A DNA stretch of 25,051 nucleotides. It comes from Novosphingobium sp. GTDB taxonomy: Bacteria > Pseudomonadota > Alphaproteobacteria > Sphingomonadales > Sphingomonadaceae. A program made the position numbers and the translations under genes. Shown piece by piece: positions 22,705 to 25,051 of the stretch (within the stretch, counting starts at the first letter, position 1; the number at the start of each line of letters is the position of its first letter). The stretch spans positions 1 to 25,051 of the forward strand of contig JAJTFU010000066.1 of the NCBI GenBank assembly GCA_021299075.1. Direction: 5' to 3'. The notes under the pieces were generated by a model, which saw only the letters and a list, made by a program, of their open reading frames with translations, was not told the DNA's origin and made no database searches.

Positions 22705-25051
22705 CTAACCGTGGGCGCCGAACTGGTTCGCAATCGCAGTGGTGATACGCAGAACCAGGACATGGGCAGCGGCGATGGGCTCGATATTGTCACGATGGAT
22801 CGCGCCATAGCCGACCGCGCCCTCGTCGGGATAGTCGCTCGGCTCGCTAACCGCGAAATCGTCCACACCCGGTGCGCTGGCCGGGAAGGCGCGGCGCAGC
22901 TGGGCGAGCGCTTCATCGATCCGCAAGGTGAAGACCATTTCCAGCACGTCATCGCGGCTGATGTCATTGGCGCGACTGAAGGCCGGAACCGAGACCGCGC
23001 GGATGAACATGTGCTGGAACAGGGCAAGGCGCAGCGCCTGGAGCACGCCCAGCTCGCGCCGCACCTGCTCGCGGCCCGCCAGCGGGGCTTCGTCCGGGAT
23101 CAGCGCCAGCAGCTTGTGCAGCTTGAGCGCATCGACCCGAAGGCGCGAGGCAAAGCGGCGATAGACCCCGGTGCGATCATCCTTGGTCAGGTATTCCGCC
23201 AGCGCAAGACAGGCATCGGCAATGCCTTCCTCATCCCCGCGATAGGGCCGGCTGGCCCAGTAGGCCGAATTGAACAGCTCGCCATAGGCCGCCACGGTCT
23301 TGATCGAGGCGAGCGAATTGGCCGCCCGGACCAGCCGCACCAATTGCCGGCCGCGGTGGCTTTCGCGCAGCAGCTCTGCAATCGCTTCGTAATTCCCGTC
23401 GGCCGCCGTGCCGAACCCGGCAATCACGTTGACCGGATAGCCCAGTTGCTGAAGCACGGCATTGTGCGGAATCGCGCGAATCTGGCGCAGGCTCATGGTC
23501 CGGTCGGCGGCTAGGTCCGACTGGCGGCGGCTCTTGCGACTGCCGGTCTCGTTGAGCAGGCCCAGGCCAAAGGCCGTCACCGCTCGGGCATAGGTGGCGC
23601 TGGCCAGATAGCCCTGCTGCACGCGGCGGATCGCGCGGTAGAAATCGAGAGAAAGATCGGTGCGGCGATAGAACGGATCGGGCGCGGCATCGGCATCGGC
23701 CTGGGCCGGGGCCAGCTCGGCAAAACGGGTCAGCGTGGCATAGGCCAGCTCGGGCGTGCCGAAGAACAGGTAGCCATCGCCGCCCTGGAAGCTCACTTCC
23801 GGCTCCAGCGCAATCCCGGCACGGACAAACCGCCGCCGCGCCCAGGGCGATAGCGGCCATTCCAGCCGGTCGGCAAAGCTGGTCGGGTGCGCACCGCGAC
23901 CCATCGATTCGCCATGGGTGTTGAAGATCAGCGCGGCGACATCGGTCAGGCCGTTCGCCGCCATGGCTTCGGACAGGCGGCCTTGCAGGCGCTCGATCGC
24001 CAGAGCGGCCGGAATCTGCCCCACGAACCGGCCAGCATCGGAAAAGCCGGTCTGGATCGAAACACGCCCGCGCCGGCGGGCATAGGCCTGGTAGTGCGGC
24101 TCCGACAGCACGGCATCGAGGAACCGCCCGCCGTGCTCCAGCGCGCTCTCGGTTTCGAACAGCGGCGAGACATCGACCTTGTCGGCCACGCCGAACAACT
24201 CGGCAAAGTAGAGCGCGGCCAGCACTGTGGTCGGCTGCTCGCATTCGGCCACCAGCATGCGGATCGGCGTATCGGCATCGACGTGGTGCAGGATCTGCGC
24301 GATCAGCAGGAACTGGCGCACCGCCGTGCTGTTCTCAATCGCCAGGGCGGCCATATTCGCGCGCAGTGGCTTCACGCTGCCCAGCAGTTCACGCAGCCGC
24401 ACCAGCGCGGCCTGGCTGGCCAGGTCCAGCTTGCCATCGGGATCGATCCGGCGGCGGATCGCGTTCTGGAGCTGGCTGGCGTTCACGCGGAAGTGAATCC
24501 AGCCCATCCCCAGCCCATCGGCGCGCATCGCAGCAACAACCCGCAGCATGGCTTCTGCAGTATCGTCATCTGCCATCGCTGCGCGCTGTTCCAGCGAGGC
24601 AATTGTCGCGGCCAGACTGGTCAGCTTGTCCGGATGATCGGCGGTGAAGGCATTGGCAGTGGCCGAGAGCGCGGCCGGATCGGACAGGTCGACTGCAAAG
24701 GCAGTGGCCTGCCCTGCTGCATAGGTCGAGGCGCGCAAAAGCTGCTGCGCGAGATCGGGCGCGACCGGCTCCAGCGCTGCCGCATAGCCTGCCAGCCGCT
24801 CGGCCTTTTCGGACAGGCGGTAGCGCAGCGAGGTGGCCCAGGTGATGTCGGTCCGCCCGTCCATGTCATAGCCGACCCAGCTCGCCAGTCGCAGCGGCAC
24901 GGGCGCAAACTGGCGCCACTGCCCCGGCCAGCGCTTGCGGGCGGCGGCGAACAGCAGGCGGGTGATCCGGTCGCGCGCACCATGGGCATGGGCCAGCGCG
25001 GCCATCGCCTGGGCGTGTTCGCTATCAAGCGTGATCGGCTCGCGCGCGGGT
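22705..25051 (-). CDS. Divergent phosphoenolpyruvate carboxylase-like protein, 5' end missing
   Basis: About 780 C-terminal residues; the frame is open to the right edge, so the N-terminal TAHPT-type catalytic histidine region is outside. PEPC would fix bicarbonate onto PEP to give oxaloacetate. Recognisable blocks are GYDMDGRTDITW (cf. WIGGDRDGNP), VSIQTGFSDAGRFVG (cf. the GYSDSNKD motif), IFNTHGESMGRGAHP (cf. FHGRGGSIGRGG) and NETGSRKSRRQ with RQIRAIPHNAVLQQLGYPV (cf. the GSRPAKR and RAIPW motifs). It ends RITTAIANQFGAHG where classical enzymes end GMRNTG. The order of blocks supports the family, but several catalytic-motif residues differ, including the first arginine of GRGG. It may be a sphingomonad-type variant or an altered function. 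Confidence 0.72.
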   Translation of the reverse strand, partial: PAREPITLDSEHAQAMAALAHAHGARDRITRLLFAAARKRWPGQWRQFAPVPLRLASWVGYDMDGRTDITWATSLRYRLSEKAERLAGYAAALEPVAPDLAQQLLRASTYAAGQATAFAVDLSDPAALSATANAFTADHPDKLTSLAATIASLEQRAAMADDDTAEAMLRVVAAMRADGLGMGWIHFRVNASQLQNAIRRRIDPDGKLDLASQAALVRLRELLGSVKPLRANMAALAIENSTAVRQFLLIAQILHHVDADTPIRMLVAECEQPTTVLAALYFAELFGVADKVDVSPLFETESALEHGGRFLDAVLSEPHYQAYARRRGRVSIQTGFSDAGRFVGQIPAALAIERLQGRLSEAMAANGLTDVAALIFNTHGESMGRGAHPTSFADRLEWPLSPWARRRFVRAGIALEPEVSFQGGDGYLFFGTPELAYATLTRFAELAPAQADADAAPDPFYRRTDLSLDFYRAIRRVQQGYLASATYARAVTAFGLGLLNETGSRKSRRQSDLAADRTMSLRQIRAIPHNAVLQQLGYPVNVIAGFGTAADGNYEAIAELLRESHRGRQLVRLVRAANSLASIKTVAAYGELFNSAYWASRPYRGDEEGIADACLALAEYLTKDDRTGVYRRFASRLRVDALKLHKLLALIPDEAPLAGREQVRRELGVLQALRLALFQHMFIRAVSVPAFSRANDISRDDVLEMVFTLRIDEALAQLRRAFPASAPGVDDFAVSEPSDYPDEGAVGYGAIHRDNIEPIAAAHVLVLRITTAIANQFGAHG

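Noticed and set aside
21409..23514. A 701-residue open frame on the plus strand
   Set aside because: It is antisense to the antiporter and the PEP-carboxylase-like gene. Its product is rich in Arg, His, Gln and Gly, typical of the mirror frame of GC-rich genes, with no domain.
1..25051. Mobile elements, tRNA/rRNA genes, CRISPR arrays
   Set aside because: No transposase, integrase, terminal repeats, cloverleaf or regularly spaced repeats were noticed.

Overview
The window (about 25 kb, GC-rich) looks like the chromosome of a sphingomonad-type alphaproteobacterium. Clues are a TonB-dependent receptor (TBDR) followed by a tryptophan-halogenase-like protein and a TPR/2OG-oxygenase, a TelA/XpaC pair next to a small PHA-system protein, a Zymomonas-like fructokinase and signal-less GH68 enzyme, and a divergent PEP carboxylase. 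I see no tRNA, rRNA, insertion sequence, phage gene or CRISPR array. Genes are tightly packed; the longest gene-free gap is about 185 bases, the divergent regulatory region at 12547-12731.

Layout. 1-4516 is mostly housekeeping: the 3' end of a fatty-acyl-AMP ligase with a strong hairpin terminator, an 84-residue orphan, TelA, a frame-broken XpaC-like gene running into a PHA-granule-associated protein, a convergent DUF2721 membrane protein and a Blc-type lipocalin. 4527-12546 (minus strand) reads TBDR, halogenase-like protein, TPR/2OG-oxygenase, TonB, acetyl-CoA synthetase. 12732-13745 (plus) is a LacI-family regulator. 13738-21353 (minus) holds a fructokinase (ROK) and a GH68 sucrase, then galactokinase, GalT, a GH36 alpha-galactosidase and a sugar MFS transporter. 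21448-25051 (minus) is a CPA2 antiporter and a partial PEP-carboxylase-like gene.

How it works together (inference). 6512-21353 looks like a locus for raffinose-family oligosaccharides or sucrose. The TBDR, powered by TonB, brings the oligosaccharide across the outer membrane and the MFS protein across the inner membrane. Cytoplasmic GH36 releases galactose, GH68 splits the remaining sucrose, the ROK kinase phosphorylates fructose, and GalK/GalT take galactose into the Leloir pathway. A perfect palindrome with the central CG typical of LacI-family operators (core AATCGATT) occurs twice between the TBDR and lacI genes, once before GH68 and once before the MFS gene, so one repressor probably controls all three transcription units.

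The oddest feature is that four genes (XpaC-like, 2OG-oxygenase, halogenase, galactokinase) each appear to lack a short internal block of about 15-40 residues compared with what I recall of their families. Two of these gaps shift the frame and two keep it. Whether this is real gene decay or an assembly artefact cannot be settled from the sequence alone, but it changes how the pathway should be read, since galactokinase as written is broken.
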